A DNA stretch of 64,000 nt. It comes from Sporobolomyces roseus. Lineage: Eukaryota > Basidiomycota > Microbotryomycetes > Sporidiobolales > Sporidiobolaceae. The DNA lies in NCBI GenBank assembly GCA_016617785.1, contig JADILM010000005.1:1612001-1676000 (forward strand), written 5' to 3'. The position numbers and the translations under genes are program-made. How positions within the stretch are numbered: position 1 is the first letter of the stretch; each line of letters opens with the position of its first letter. The notes beneath the pieces were generated by a model. The model was not told where the DNA came from. It searched no databases and saw nothing but the letters and a program-made list of their open reading frames with translations. Shown here one piece after another: positions 36,350 through 48,338 of this stretch.

Positions 36350-39300
36350 TTAAGGTCGAAGATGAGGGTTGTTCTCGGCGATGTCTGCCATTCGCTTCAT
36401 CTCGGTTGCTGAGAGTTCTCCGACAGGTCGAGCAATTTCAGGTCTGCGTGAAGGTTGACAGTCGAGTCAGCGATTCCCTCTCCTCATCAAGGAAGTAGAG
36501 AGTAGAGCAGGAAGTAGAGCTCACAAAGGGTCTTCCTTTTTACTTGAGCGACGGATCTTTGGTAGCTTCTCTTCAGCGTCATCACCTTCAATCTCTGCTT
36601 GTACCCTTCCTCTATCTTCTTCATCTTGAGCGATATCGTTCGATCGATCTTGCGGAGGGTTGAAGGCTCGGTTCTGCTTTCGAAGGTAGTCTCTGGCGTA
36701 GTAAGCTGCCATCGACTCTAGATCAGTCCTCCGGTATCGACGTCGTTCTCCGTCCGAGAGTCGTTCTTCGATGTATCTTCCGAAGATATCGATTTCGTGA
36801 GCGGGGGAGAAACCGAAGATACCGGTGAGAGCGGCGAGGAAAGCGGATTGGACGTAAAGCTGGGAAGCGAGGTTGTCGCGGTGAAAGATGTTCTTGCAGT
36901 GATGACAGATTGTTAGACGAGGGAGAGGAAGTCCAGTCTCGAGAGACTCCGGGTGGAAGACGCTGTTACCAAGAGAGAGCGAAGGAATTAGTTCCCTTAT
37001 TTCTTCCTCGATAAGCAAAGAGAGCGAAAGAGGAACGTACACCGAGCGATCGCAGAAGATACAATGACTGGAAGTGAAAGCTTCCGGCATCGTGAATACG
37101 ACAAGATCGATGTCCTCGTGAGCGTTGACTTCTTCACACCACATTCGCTCATAGACTGAATAAAGTTCACGACCCTTGATACCGGTCTTCGGCAACTTCG
37201 ATGTGCTCAACATGTAGGTGACTTGATAGGTGTGGTCCGGTTTGTACGGGAAGAGAGTCGAAACTTGTTTGCCGACAATTCGTCGCAATTCTCGATCGTG
37301 ATCTAACGAACGTTCGAAGTTGTACACGTTGGAGAGTTGGGACGGTTGAGCGAGAGAGGTCGAGATAAGATGATCGGGATTGACCTTGTTGTACTCCTGG
37401 ATGCTTGTGAGAGCTATACGAGGCGAAGCGATCAATGATTAGCTGTATTCTCGGAAGGGCAACGAAAGAGAGGAGACTAACCTCCGTCTTTCTTCTTGTC
37501 GTGTTCGAGTTCTATTCGAGGCGAGACACACCGTCAGTAAGGCGGAAAGGAGACAGAAGGGGGTCGAAACGAGGTATTACTAGGATTCAAAGAGCCTGTT
37601 CAATCATCGAAACCGGGTCAGCATCTCGCAACGATGAAGCCATCACATGAGTGAGAGACGCACGGAAGTCATCATCTTTCTCCTTCTGATTGAGGTAAGT
37701 TGACAGTTCCCCTCGAACTTGTTGAGAAGTTCGGTCACGACCGACAAAGTTGTTTCGCTTGAGGGAGTCCGTAACGCATTGACCAGTCTGAGGCAAGTAG
37801 TTCGTGGTAGATCCGATAACGTATTGACCTCCATCAGTACCGGAAAGAACTTTGGTGACTTTGGGACCAGTCTCGCCGAGAACTCGGAATTGAAACAGTT
37901 CGAAATTGCCTTGAGCGATCTGTTTCGCTTCCTCCTCCTCCTCGTCGGTCTCGAACGTCTTGTCGTGAAGTCCTCGATTCGGAAAGTCGCCATCCTTGTA
38001 CTTGAGCAGGAGAAGGCGGGGAACGAGGGGATCGACGTTCGAAGGAGGTCCAGCAGGTTTGCGACGACGAACTTTACGAGCCGCAGTCCATTGCTTTTTC
38101 TCATCGAGGAACGGTGCGATTGGCCTCTGCAGGTAAATTGCTTTCCCTCGAGCATCTCTTGTCTTCGTGTCGATAAATTCATCGACTACTCCTCGCTTGA
38201 AATGCTTGTAAGGTCCAGTAATGTGCAAAACTTCTTCGGCGAACTGAATGAAGTTTCTCGGTTTGGGCTTCTTTGATTCGTTCTCCTCCGGATCCTCCTC
38301 GGAGTTCGTCTTCTTCTTCTTGTTTGGTTTCGCAAAGTCTGAAGGGCAGATCGATGAGTTGTCAGTGAGTGAAGGGAGCGTGATGTAAAGCAGGACAGAT
38401 CGACCAGACCAGAGAAAGAAGCTTACGACTAGCAGGAACTCTCGTAGCTTGACGAGGGTCAATCGAGCTGAGGTTGACACTCGCGGGAGTCTTTGTGTAG
38501 CCGTTCGGAACGAAGTTTCCAAGTTGCTCCCAGTTAAATCGCAGTGGGAGTACCTCTTGTCGAAGGTTGTTGAGAGCTCCCTCGCGATCAGTGTGGTTGA
38601 GGTTGGGAAGGATTGCTTCGTAGAATTGCATCGTGTACTTGGCGTCTTGAGCTATGAGCTTCGCGTTGACAATGAAGCGAGCGTAGCCGAAACGATCGAT
38701 CTTGTCGGTAAGGAGGTAGTGAGGGTTACCGGCGAGCGATTCGACAAACTTGAGGTCTGGTCGAGCGTAATGGAGGAAGGCGATTCGTTCGGCGGAAGAG
38801 AGGAAGACGAGCTGGTTGAACTCCTCAACGACGTTCGAGTTCGTAGCTCTCCTTGCGGCGTTGATGAGTCTCTCGAGGAAACGGGTGAGGATGCGAGGAG
38901 GAAGGAATTCGGAGTTGCGAAGAATCGTTTCGGGATCTGTTGATTCGTCGACGTCCATCCATTCCTCTGCGTCTGATACGAGCGGCGGTAAAGTCGAAGG
39001 AGGGATACTCGGCGTTTCGGACAGTTCTGAAGGAGTTGCGGGTCTTTCGAAGGGATCTGAGGGAGTCGAAGGCGCAGTAAGAACTGCCGAGGTAGGGCGA
39101 GAGAGAGGAGGTGAGTCGTCGTAGACTGTATCATCATCCGAATCTAGATCGCGTCGAGAACGAGTGAAGGTAGGAACGGAGGACGCTGTTTCGATCCTCT
39201 GAGCTGCGAATCGGACAGCCTTCTCTGTGTTGTCTAAGTGATTGCGGAGAACGTCGTAGAGTGCGGGTCGAAGCTGTCTTGTCGAGTTTCGCGGCGTCCC

Positions 39301-42300
39301 CTTTGGTTGTTTCGATGGGGTTTTGACGTAGCGATGAGTTGTAGCAGCATCAAAGTCGAAAGAAGTCGGTCCAAAGCCCTGTGAACAACGATGATGAAGA
39401 CATTAGCTCGCTCGCTCGACGTAAGGGAAATGGAGAGTAGAGACAAAGCTTACGAGCTTCTGTCCACCAGCGATCGAGAGAATCGCAAGTTTGAACCCTC
39501 CTGTCGCTGTCCAGAACTCCTTGCACGGTTCCGATCCAACATCTCGAGTGACGAGGGCGTGAATAGAGTGAGATCTCGGCAAGCAGTCATCGGCAGCGAC
39601 AGCATCGAGGATTTCGTCATCGTCGAAAATCATCTTCTTCGATTGAAAGATGGCGTCACCTCCGTAATCGACATAGGCGAAGGGAAGGAAAGTAGCCAGG
39701 AGTCGGAGAACATTGAGGAGAACCGATCGAGCGTTGTCTTGAGTAGCTTGAGAGGTTGAGCGGTACCTGTTCGCAGGATCTTCGAGGGTAACGATTCGTG
39801 TCGAAAGTCGAGCGAAGGTTGATGCGAGAGTGTTCGACAGGTCATCAGGGAGCGAGATATCGAGTACCCAGTCGATACGAGTTTCACCAGGAACGTAAGA
39901 AGGAGGGCGTTGCGAAAGGATGTACTCGACGAGAAGTTTCATCAAAGGTTTGATGAGACTTGTGTTCGAGGCGAGTCGAGACCAGAGTGAAGTGCTTTGT
40001 GAAGAGAGACGGTTGAATTCCTGCGAGAACATTCCGATGTGTTTGTGACGAGGGAAGAGAGCTGAGAGGAATCCGTCGAGTTTCTTGAGAGTCGATTCGG
40101 GTGAGGTGAGAATGGCGTAGACTAGTCGCTCGAATGGTTGAACCTTCTTGAGACGAGCGGGCAGGACTTGTTCGCAAGCCGTGACGAAATGTGAGAGGAC
40201 TGGCTCGAACCTTTGGCGAGGACCGCGTGCATTGAACTTCTGATTCGAGGAAGATTCGTCTTCGTCACACGCTTGACGAATCGATAGCTTCATCGGATCC
40301 TATCGGAAAGGAGCGCGAGAGTGAGTCAGAATTCGCATGCCACTGAATAGACACTGGAGAGGGAAACTCACCCTCTTCTCGACGTCCTCCCCTTGTTCGA
40401 CAACGCCTGTTGCTTCATCTATCCCAGCTCGTAGCGCCGAGACATTCATAACCAGATCTTTCATGTAGTAACCTTTGAATTTGAAGTCGGAGAGGAGATG
40501 AGGTCGATTCCTGACAAGAACGTCGAAGACTTTCGCAACGGTTCTCCCGACTGCAGCGGCAGTGACGACTCCAGTAGAGCGAATACTCTCGTCGACTCGC
40601 ATGAACCTTTGCTTCAAAGCGCGTTCTGGGAAGGAAGAAGCGAAAGTAGTCAGGAAAAGCGATTCCTCGATGGAGAATGAGAAACGAAAGGCTTACGATG
40701 ACGACGATTGGTGATTCGACGAGGACCACGGACGATAATCTCCTTGTAGGCAGACTCGGCGCGACGACGACGAGTGTTGAAAGGACAGCCGAAGTCTTTG
40801 AGCTTGTTCGATTTCTTGCCTTTCTTGAGTGGTGGATCGGAAGGAGGTTTCGTGGGAATCGTCGGAGGAGGTGTCGTTACTTTTGACATGGCTTTGAGAG
40901 TCTGAGAGTGGAAGAGAGGGTTTGAGCGTCGACGCCAGGCCCAAGAAGTTTTGTCATCAGGCATTTCGATTTGAACGGGATCTCGAAGGTTCAGCGATTC
41001 GATCGGTTCTCCTGCTACGTCCTCCTCGTCCTCCCATTCGTCTGAGTCGTCCAAGGAAGTCGAAGGTTGAGCGGAATCCGAAGGTGACGAGAAATTGACG
41101 TCGGGTTCGACAGCATCTTGATCGATTGCTTTCTCCTTCCCCTTTCCGTTTCCCTTCTTCGCAGATCCAGCTCCTCCTCCCTCCGATCCTCCTCCTCCTC
41201 CTCCTCCATCGTCGTCGTTCTCGAGGATAGGTTTCGGCCATTTGTGTTCAGGAAAGTGTGCGTGGTTTCGACGATTTTTTCCTCCAACTCGTTTCGTCTG
41301 TTCCTCCGTTTGAAGTCGTCGCGCTTCTCGAGCATCGTTCATTTCTCGCTTGACATCTCCGAGGTGAGCAGCGTAGAAATCTTGCTTGTTGAATGTCTCG
41401 ATGTCGATCGCTCGATTCGTTTGTCGCTTTTTGAGGAAGGAAGAGAGGGTGAGGCTGGCAATGTAATCGGAAGGAGGAAGGGCTCGAAGGAGACGACGGT
41501 ATTCGCTGTCGAGAGCTGGGGTGATCTCATGTCGGAGATTAGGCTTGCACGAGATCTCCATCAGCCTCGCATGCTTGCCGTTTCGGAAGGTTCCGTATCC
41601 GATTCGGTGTCCTCCTACGACGTAATCATTACCGGTGTAAACCGGCATCGTCGCACGACATTCGATCGTTGGAAGAGGGTAGATCCGTTTGTCGAAGAAG
41701 AGGTCTCTCGAGTTGACGATTCGAATACTAGGTACGGTCTTCTTCTTGTCGTTCGGTAGTCGAAGATGTTGAGGCGTTCCTGGAGGAGTCTCGATAGCGA
41801 GCCTTTCGAAGTTAAGAACGTTGAAGTTGGGATTGTTGACGATCCATCCAACGACGTGTTCGGTGAAGAGAGACGCTTGATCACCATCGGGAGAGTGGGA
41901 GAGAACTTGAAGAGGAGGAAGGGGGAAGATGGAAGGATCGGCACCATCGGCGTAAGAGACATACGAGATGTGAATCTTTTGTTCGGGAGTGAGGATCCAC
42001 GAGTTGATAAGTGCAGCAGGAGTGATAGCGTGTTCGGCTTCTCCAATCGCCTGAAGGTATCGAACGTGCGTGAGAAGGCAGTGTACGAATTGAGAGTCGG
42101 CGGAGAGGAGGGAGTAGTCGATAGGCTAGAAAGAAGAACCGAGATGAGTTCGAAGGAGAGATGAGACAAGATCGAGATGACGAAGAGAAAACTCACCTCC
42201 ACTTTCTTCGGTGCCTTCAATCGCGGAATCTCCGAGCTTCGTAGACGTCTTGAGCCATCAGGTGCTGTTGAGAAGAGAAAGAACGAATCAACGAGGAAGA

Positions 42301-43217
42301 GTTGAGAAGAGTGAAAGCAGAGACGAACGTCCAATGTCCTCCTCCTCATCAACCTCTTCTCCTCCTTCATCCAATCCTTGTTCGCAGTCTTCCTCTTCTT
42401 CGTCCATCTCATCTCCACCTCCATCTCCAACTCCTCCGTTCTGCGCAATTCTCTTCCTTGATATCGCCTCGGCTTTCTTCAAACGCTTCTTCGCTCTCCT
42501 CGCTTTGATTCGCTCCCGTTGTTGCCCTTTCCAATCTCCCTTGACCTGAGCCTCACCCTCCTTCTTGACTCTTTCCTTGAGCTTTTGTTCCTTCTCCTTC
42601 GTTGAATCTCCCTCAAAGATCCACCCGATCCGAATATTCGGAAATTGTCGTCCCCAGTCCTCCTGCACCAGCATGAGCCTAATCAGGACCTGGATGAGGA
42701 GTTGATCCATGAACTTTTCGAGAGGTTGAGAGCTTGTGACAGGATGAGCGAGCATCGCAGTTTTTTCAGCCTCTTCGTAAGGTGCGACTTCAAAGATGTG
42801 ATGTGTGGGCGGTGTCGGGGGAGGAAGAGGAGGTACTTCGGGTGGATCGTCTTCTGTGTGAGATGATTCTGAAGAAGGGAGGGAGGAAAGAGAGGAAGCG
42901 GGAGAGGGAGCTCGGAAAGGAGGTTGTCGATTCAAATCGGAAGTTGAAGCGACAGGAGCGAAGGGTTGTGCTGGTGGTGGAGATTGTTCTTGTCCGTCAT
43001 CTCCTTCTAGTCCTCCGTTCACTCCATCGTCGTTCTCATCTTCCGAATCTCGGGGATCTGTGCGTCGAGGAGGAGGAGCGGGAGGGTTTTGAACAGCTTG
43101 TCGTTGGGCGATCTGACTGAATAGGTAGTGAGCAGCGGTAGCTATTCGATTTGTGACTTTGGCTAGGGTTGGCTCGACACATGCGTTGATTGCTGGCCAG
43201 AGTCCATTGACCGTCAT
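36350..43217 (-). CDS. Giant protein of unknown family (about 2,000 residues)
   Basis: Twelve exons splice into one frame from MTVNGLWPAINACVEPTLAK (ATG ending at 43217) to AENNPHLRP and TAA at 36350-36352. A start at 43454 in the same frame is possible, but the extra residues look like translated pyrimidine-rich leader. Features in order: an acidic, Pro-rich N-terminus; FMDQLLIQVLIRLMLVQEDW; a basic helix RERIKARRAKKRLKKAEA; a globular part with FNVLNFERLAIETPPGTP and GNDYVVGGHRIGYGTF; a poly-Gly/acidic linker; helical blocks ERLVYAILTSPESTLKKLDG and DRFGYARFIVNAKLIAQDAK; a lysine-rich patch PNKKKK; and near the end HCIFCDRSVY and ICHHCKNIFH, two Cys-x2-Cys pairs that could form a zinc ribbon. 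A 15-base exon lies at 37581-37595. I recognise no enzyme motif and no transposase, polymerase or kinase signature. Confidence 0.75.
37581..37595 (-). other. 15-base microexon
   Basis: Within the giant gene, donor GTGCGT (end of KDDDF) splices to acceptor GAACAG. The exon is then gctctttgaatccta, followed by donor GTAATA and acceptor GAATAG. This restores the frame as DDDFRSLNPKLEHDKKKDGA. Unspliced reading runs into TGA within this exon. Both introns have strong TGCTGAC or TACTGAC branch sites. Confidence 0.65.
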
Positions 43218-43825
43218 ATCGAAGAGGGGAGCGAGAGCGAGAAGAAGGGCGCTAAAGGAGAGGGGACAAGGTTGAGGGTGATGAAGTGGTAGTAGTGGAG
43301 GTTTAGAGAGGAGGAGGGGTAGGATCGGCGAGGGAAGAGGTGATCGGAGGAAAAGGAGAGAAGAAGAAAGAAATTTCTTTCGAATCCAGAGACGGACGAA
43401 GAACGAACAGGAGTCATTTCGCAAGAAGAGGGGAACGCTCGCAAGCCACTCCATTCAACTTCAGATCACAATGAATACTCGTCTACCTCCTTCCTCAATC
43501 CCTCCCTTCCTTCAACTTCTTTCCTCCTAACAATCCCCTCCTCCCTCTCATTCTTCCGTCTCGAATTCTCCCCGACGCATCCCGGCGAGACAATCTTTCC
43601 ATCATCCAACCATCAGCAACAGCAAGCTAGCGAAGAGCCGAAAGATCAACAGAGCCGAAAAGCTCGTTCGCATCAATGTTCTTTTGCCTCGAAGCGTCCA
43701 CCTCGCCGCTTCTCAGAAGTTACAGCGAAAGCGGAAGAACTCTCAGTAGTCCTAGAAGAGAGTGTGGAGCACTGAAAGGAACTGAAATTGTCACTGATCT
43801 TGGATGCAATCGAGTTAGGGGAGTA
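43218..43825. other. Intergenic/leader region upstream of the giant gene
   Basis: About 600 bases, pyrimidine-rich on minus between 43220 and 43450. Presumed promoter and leader of the giant gene and 3' end of the membrane protein gene. No other gene is seen. Confidence 0.5.
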
Positions 43826-44768
43826 TCAACAAAAGAGAGGAATTTTCGAACGGTTAGCGATAGAATGTGGAACTGATGACTGGGATCGATAGTAGCTACC
43901 CTTTGACGCAACTGACGAGGCATCGAAATCGCTGTTCGACCGAGCGTACTTGCCGGGAAGGTTGACTTGCGAACGAGAATCGTTTCCTAAGTTTTGATTC
44001 GGTGTCGTTCCAGATCTTCCTCCTCCTGTTTTCGCGACGAGAGGGATCGAATCGTTCAATCCTTGTTCCTTGCGAAGAGCGGCCTTGCGTCTGTCCTTGC
44101 GACGAGGGAAACAGGTACAGAAAGCGACAAAGATGAAGAGGACTACGGCGCAGATTTCGATGATAATTCCCGCTTTCTATAGATGTGGAAGAGAGGCGTG
44201 AGTGAGCGGGGAATCGTGGAGTGAAGAGAAGGGTGAGCGGGTGATAGAGGTGAAGCGAGTGAAGTTCAGACGTACAGCAGCGGTTGCCAATTTCTGCGAC
44301 CAATTCCCAACTGCCGAGTTCGAGAATAAACCTCCTGAAGTTCCAGTCTTTCCTCCTGAAACTCATTTCGTGTCTCCATTCTTAACGAGCATGTTTTGAC
44401 CCGTCGAGTAAGGTGAGTTGATGATCGTTCCAGCGTTTGAACAAACTCCGATTCGACCGTTACTGTCGTTTGCTGCAGAGTTGAGATTTGGGAGTCAGAT
44501 CACAACGATCGGTGAAGGAGAGAAGAGAGAGAGCCTCACTGCCGTATACGCAGGAGTTTACGACTGGTGCCCTCTCCCACAAGTCTCGTTCGAAGAGTCC
44601 TTCGTACTCGAGATTCCTTTTAGTCGACTTTGACGAGGAATTCGACGACGATGTTTGGTTGCTTTGGACGTAGGGTAGAGCCGAATTGTCGTAGCATTGA
44701 ATCGAAACCCTTCCCACTCCGACCCCGTTCATGGATGCAACACTTCCTGCCTCCGTTCCTCTCATCAT
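43826..44768 (-). CDS. Single-pass membrane protein with Cys-containing ectodomain, unknown
   Basis: Model: an ectodomain exon (VSIQCYDNSALPYVQSNQTS, Ser/Asn-rich with possible N-glycosylation sites, then ERAPVVNSCVYG), an intron, then GRIGVCSNAGTIINSPYSTG, GLFSNSAVGNWSQKLATAA, and after another intron the membrane helix AGIIIEICAVVLFIFVAFCT. A basic stop-transfer FPRRKDRRKAALRKE and a Ser-rich cytoplasmic tail ending KIPLFC follow. An in-frame TGA at 44363-44365 interrupts the ectodomain. A 45-base intron with a weak GTCAAA donor and TTTCAG acceptor would remove it in frame. The N-terminus is unsure: the ATG at 44768 lacks a signal peptide, so an upstream exon is probably missing from this model. 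Function unknown; the layout suggests a surface sensor or wall-anchored protein. Confidence 0.5.
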
Positions 44769-44850
44769 CCTCAAGCACCTCAATCTCCACCTCCGATCCT
44801 TCGCCGCCCTTCTCGCGCTTTAACCGGTCGTACCCTCTCTGCCTATTCAT

Positions 44851-45400
44851 TCGAGAAAGAAACTCCTCCTACAAACCTAATAGTTTCTACGTTGACAAAG
44901 GTGCCGGGAGTCACTGAAGGGGATGTGGGGATTCATGTGAGTGAGGAAGTTGTGAGAGTTGAGGATAGGGGAGAGAGTGAGGAGACTGAGGAGGAATGGT
45001 TGAAGGGTAGGAGGAGTAGGGTTGGGAGCGAATATAAGTTTCCGAGTGAGTTGCAGGGCCCAGGACCGAGAGTGGAATTTGAGGAGAGGAGAGGAGAGGA
45101 GGGAAGTGGTAAAAGTTGAGAAGAAGTGAGAACAAAAATACGCTTGCGATTAAAAAAGAAAGATTTCGGATTTTCGGGGATGATGGTCTCTGGATCTGCT
45201 GCAGTATCTTGTTGTATCTTTTTTTATCGGATAATGTACATACTCTTCCACTGCAAATGAAACTTGACAACAAAAACGAGAGTAGCGAAACTATGAACAA
45301 GTCTAAAAGGATGAAATGAGAAACATACAACAAAAGATTCCTTTCCCTCCTCCAAAGATCCCTTTCCCTCCTCCCTTCTTCTCCTCTCCTTGAATCCGAA
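44851..45400. other. Intergenic region, about 550 bases
   Basis: Pyrimidine-rich on minus, between the 3' end of the WBP2-like gene and the membrane protein gene. It may hide the missing first exon of the latter. The long minus frame here (start about 45435) is low complexity and non-ATG in part. Confidence 0.4.
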
Positions 45401-46367
45401 TCAAGCCTCATATCCCGGAGGCGCGTCATCCCCAATCGGCGGTGGCGCTCTTCCTACTCCTCCTGAATTCCCTCCTCCTCCCTGACTCGCCAATCCCGTC
45501 GCAACGACTTGTCTCCTCGTCTCTTCTTCCGCCTCCGCCTCCCTCGCTATACTCGCCACGTTCAGATCTGATTGACTAGGCATTTGTCGTGCTTGGGGTG
45601 GTCGATTCGTCGTTGTCGAAGTAGAAGATTCTAGTTGAGAAGAAGAAGAAGAAGAAGATTGAGTTCTCGATGTCGGGGGAGGAGTTGCAGTTGTAGTAGT
45701 CGAAGATGAAGGGTTCGGGGGAGTGTAGAGAGCTATTTACTCACTCGCTTGATCGTCAGTGTGTGGAAGAGTATGCTTGGGAGAAGAAGAAGAAGAAGTG
45801 GCTCACGTAAATCTTCACCAGTTTGTGCAGCTCGATTCCCTAATCTCTCGCGCATCTCGAGGACAGTCGAATAAAAATCAAACCCTCCTCCTTCTTTGAA
45901 CGTCAACCTTATGACATGAGGGCACTAGAGGTCTCTCAAAGAAGTCAGTTGAAGGGTTTCGCGAAGGGAGATCATGAAAGAGAAACTTGACTTACGGATA
46001 AACCTCCTTCTATAGCTGGGATACAAATTGCTTGATAATAATTCGCACCCAACCAAGGTTGGTGTAAATGACCATCTCGGAAATGAGTGTAAGGTACACT
46101 TAAAGTTTCGATTCCTTCTCCTGCCCCACTTGTTGGAGCTGGAGCAACGTAAACGACTCGTTGATTCGAGAGGTACACATGACCTTTCTCTGCTGTGTAG
46201 TGAGTGTCGGAAGGGAGTGGTTTTGTAGAAGAGGAGGAGGAGGATTGACCTGGGTGAGAGGGGAATAAAGAGAGTGAGACGGAGGAGAGATGGAGGAGTG
46301 ATTTCTCAGAGGGTAAAGGGATTGGCCGGAGAGTGGAATCGATTAGGGCCCAATTGAGACTAGCCAT
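45401..46367 (-). CDS. WBP2-like GRAM-domain protein (UPF0664 family)
   Basis: About 260 residues in three exons from MASLNWALIDSTLRPIPLP. The start (LNW), KGHVYLSNQRVVYVAP, ETLSVPYTHFRDGHLHQPWL, GANYYQAICIP, and after an intron HVIRLTFKEGGGFDFYS match the WW-domain-binding protein 2 / fungal UPF0664 family, whose core is a GRAM (PH-like) fold. The C-terminal tail is Ser/Gly/Pro rich and ends DDAPPGYEA; the PPGY motif is the WW ligand of this family, so a Nedd4/Rsp5-type ubiquitin ligase is the likely partner (inference). It is head to head with the RFC gene, 84 bases between ATGs. Intron ends: AIEGGLS to CPHV, and GEDL to LYTPPN. Confidence 0.85.
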
Positions 46368-46451
46368 TGAGAAGGAGGAGGGAGAGAGTTTGAAAGGAGA
46401 AGGGAAAGGTTTGTTAACCTCCACTTCACTTCACTTGACAACACTCGAAAC
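46368..46451. promoter_or_regulatory. 84-base head-to-head promoter
   Basis: Only 84 bases separate the ATG codons of the WBP2-like gene (minus) and the Rfc3 gene (plus). No TATA box is evident. Leaders must be very short or overlapping. Confidence 0.55.
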
Positions 46452-48338
46452 ATGACCCAAGATTCAGATATCACTATGCAAGACTCGACTACGACCAAGA
46501 TCGATAAAGGCAAAGGCAAGGAAGGAGAGTTAGGATTAGCGAAACTGTTATCCGAAGACAACTTGCCTTGGGTAGAGAAATACCGTCCCGCTACTCTAGA
46601 CGATGTAGTAGCACACAAAGATATAATATCTACCAGTAAGTCCTCACTCTACACGTGGAGGAAGGACAGTTAATTGACGCGTTTGGTTGAATTGCTAGTC
46701 GATTCATTCATATCAAAAAATAGGGTACCACATTTGTTATTCTATGGACCTCCAGGAACTGGTAAAACTAGTACGATCCTAGCTGTAGCGAGGAAATTGT
46801 ATGGCAATGGAAACGTTTTGAGGAATAATTGTTTAGAGGTAAGAGTCTACTCTCTCTACTATTCTCCCTTTGTTTGGGAAGCGTACTGATTGTTAGGAAT
46901 GAGAGTGACGTTTGTGTAGTTGAACGCGAGTGATGATAGAGGTATCGATGTCGTGAGGGAACAAATCAAGAATTTCGCGAGTACGAGAATGCAAGGCGGT
47001 GGTGGAAAGTAAGTCTCTCTTTGGCCCTCGACTGTATAGAGGTCATTGCTGATAGAAAGTGTGAGTGAGTAGTGCTGGGTTCAAGTTGATCATATTGGAT
47101 GAAGCGGATATGATGACTCAAGCTGCTCAATCCGCTTTACGTCGAGGTCAGCTTCCAACTCTCTCTCTCTCTCCCTCACTCTCCACTTCGAGCGATTCAC
47201 TGATGAGAATCTTGAGTGAGTGTTCTACAGTCATTGAACAGTATACGAAGAATGTCAGGTTCTGTATCATCTGTAACTATGTCAACAAAATTATTCCCGC
47301 GATTCAATCGAGGTGCACGAGGTTCAGGTGCCCTTCTCTTTTCTCTCTACTCACTTCTGAGCCACTTACTAACTGAAGTAAGGGATGGTGGTTCGTGCAG
47401 GTTCGGACCTTTACCAAAAACTGAAGTTGAGAAACGTTTACAACATGTCATCGATGCTGAAAAGTACGCTCATCCTGCTCTCCTACCACTTCTCCCTTCG
47501 GAGCTGATAGAGTGCATTGATGGTGTACAGCTGTCAAATCACACAAGATGGACGACAAGCACTCCTCAAGCTCTCCCGAGGAGACATGCGACGAGCTCTC
47601 AACGTTCTTCAAGTAACGCTTTTTCTTCTCTCCCTGTCTCTCTCTCTCTTCCTCCCTTCACCTCGCTCACCAGTTCGGGGAGTAACTAGGCATGTCACGC
47701 AGCGTATGAATTGACGGATTCGACAACCGTTTACAATTGTACTGGAAATCCAGATCCACAAGATATTGAAGAAATCATGAAATCCATGATGAACGATTCA
47801 TTCGAGACTGCTTACACTCGTTTGTCCTTTCTCCCCCCTCTCTCTCTCCTGTTCTGCGTGGGGGTCAGCGCTGATGATGATGATGAATCGTGGGATTCTT
47901 GAAACAGGTATTGCAAGTTTGAAAGCTGAAAAGGGACTCGCTTTACAAGATATCATTCAAGGAATCTATGAATTCACGAGTACCGTAGAGTTTTCAAAAG
48001 TTACCAGAGTTTACTTCTTGGATCAATTAGCTCAAGTCGAGTAAGTCCTCTACCCCTCCTTCCCTCTCTTTTTCTCTTCACCGATCTTTTCCCGAGAGCT
48101 TTTGAGAAACGTTTGACTGACGATCGGGGCGAGAGTGAAATTAGGCATAGGTTGAGTACGGGTGGAAGTGAGAAATTACAATTGACTGCTTTGTTGGGAG
48201 CTACTAAGAAGTGAGTTTTTTCTCACTTTCTCATTCGTGCTTGTTCGTGATTCTGCGGAAGCAAGCGAGACCTGAAAGATAGATACTGATGAGTATCAAA
48301 TGGATGAATGCAGCGCTATCGAATTGACCCCTGCTTGA
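46452..48338 (+). CDS. RFC3: Replication factor C subunit, Rfc3 (human RFC5) type
   Basis: AAA+ subunit of the clamp loader that puts PCNA on DNA. About 370 residues from about ten exons. N-terminus [20 protein letters not shown] is the RFC box. Walker A is [23 protein letters not shown] boxes continue as [20 protein letters not shown] and [20 protein letters not shown] (Walker B DEAD). Sensor 1 is [20 protein letters not shown], followed by [33 protein letters not shown] is sensor 2 (GDMR). [32 protein letters not shown] and AIELTPA end the protein at TGA 48336-48338. The YxCTG motif and the short C-terminus point to yeast Rfc3/human RFC5 rather than Rfc2 or Rfc4. Confidence 0.95.

Noticed and set aside
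43218..43454. N-terminal extension of the giant protein
   Set aside because: The in-frame 79 residues are Leu/Pro/Ser rich, like translated pyrimidine-rich leader DNA. The ATG at 43217 gives a better start, though the longer form is not excluded.
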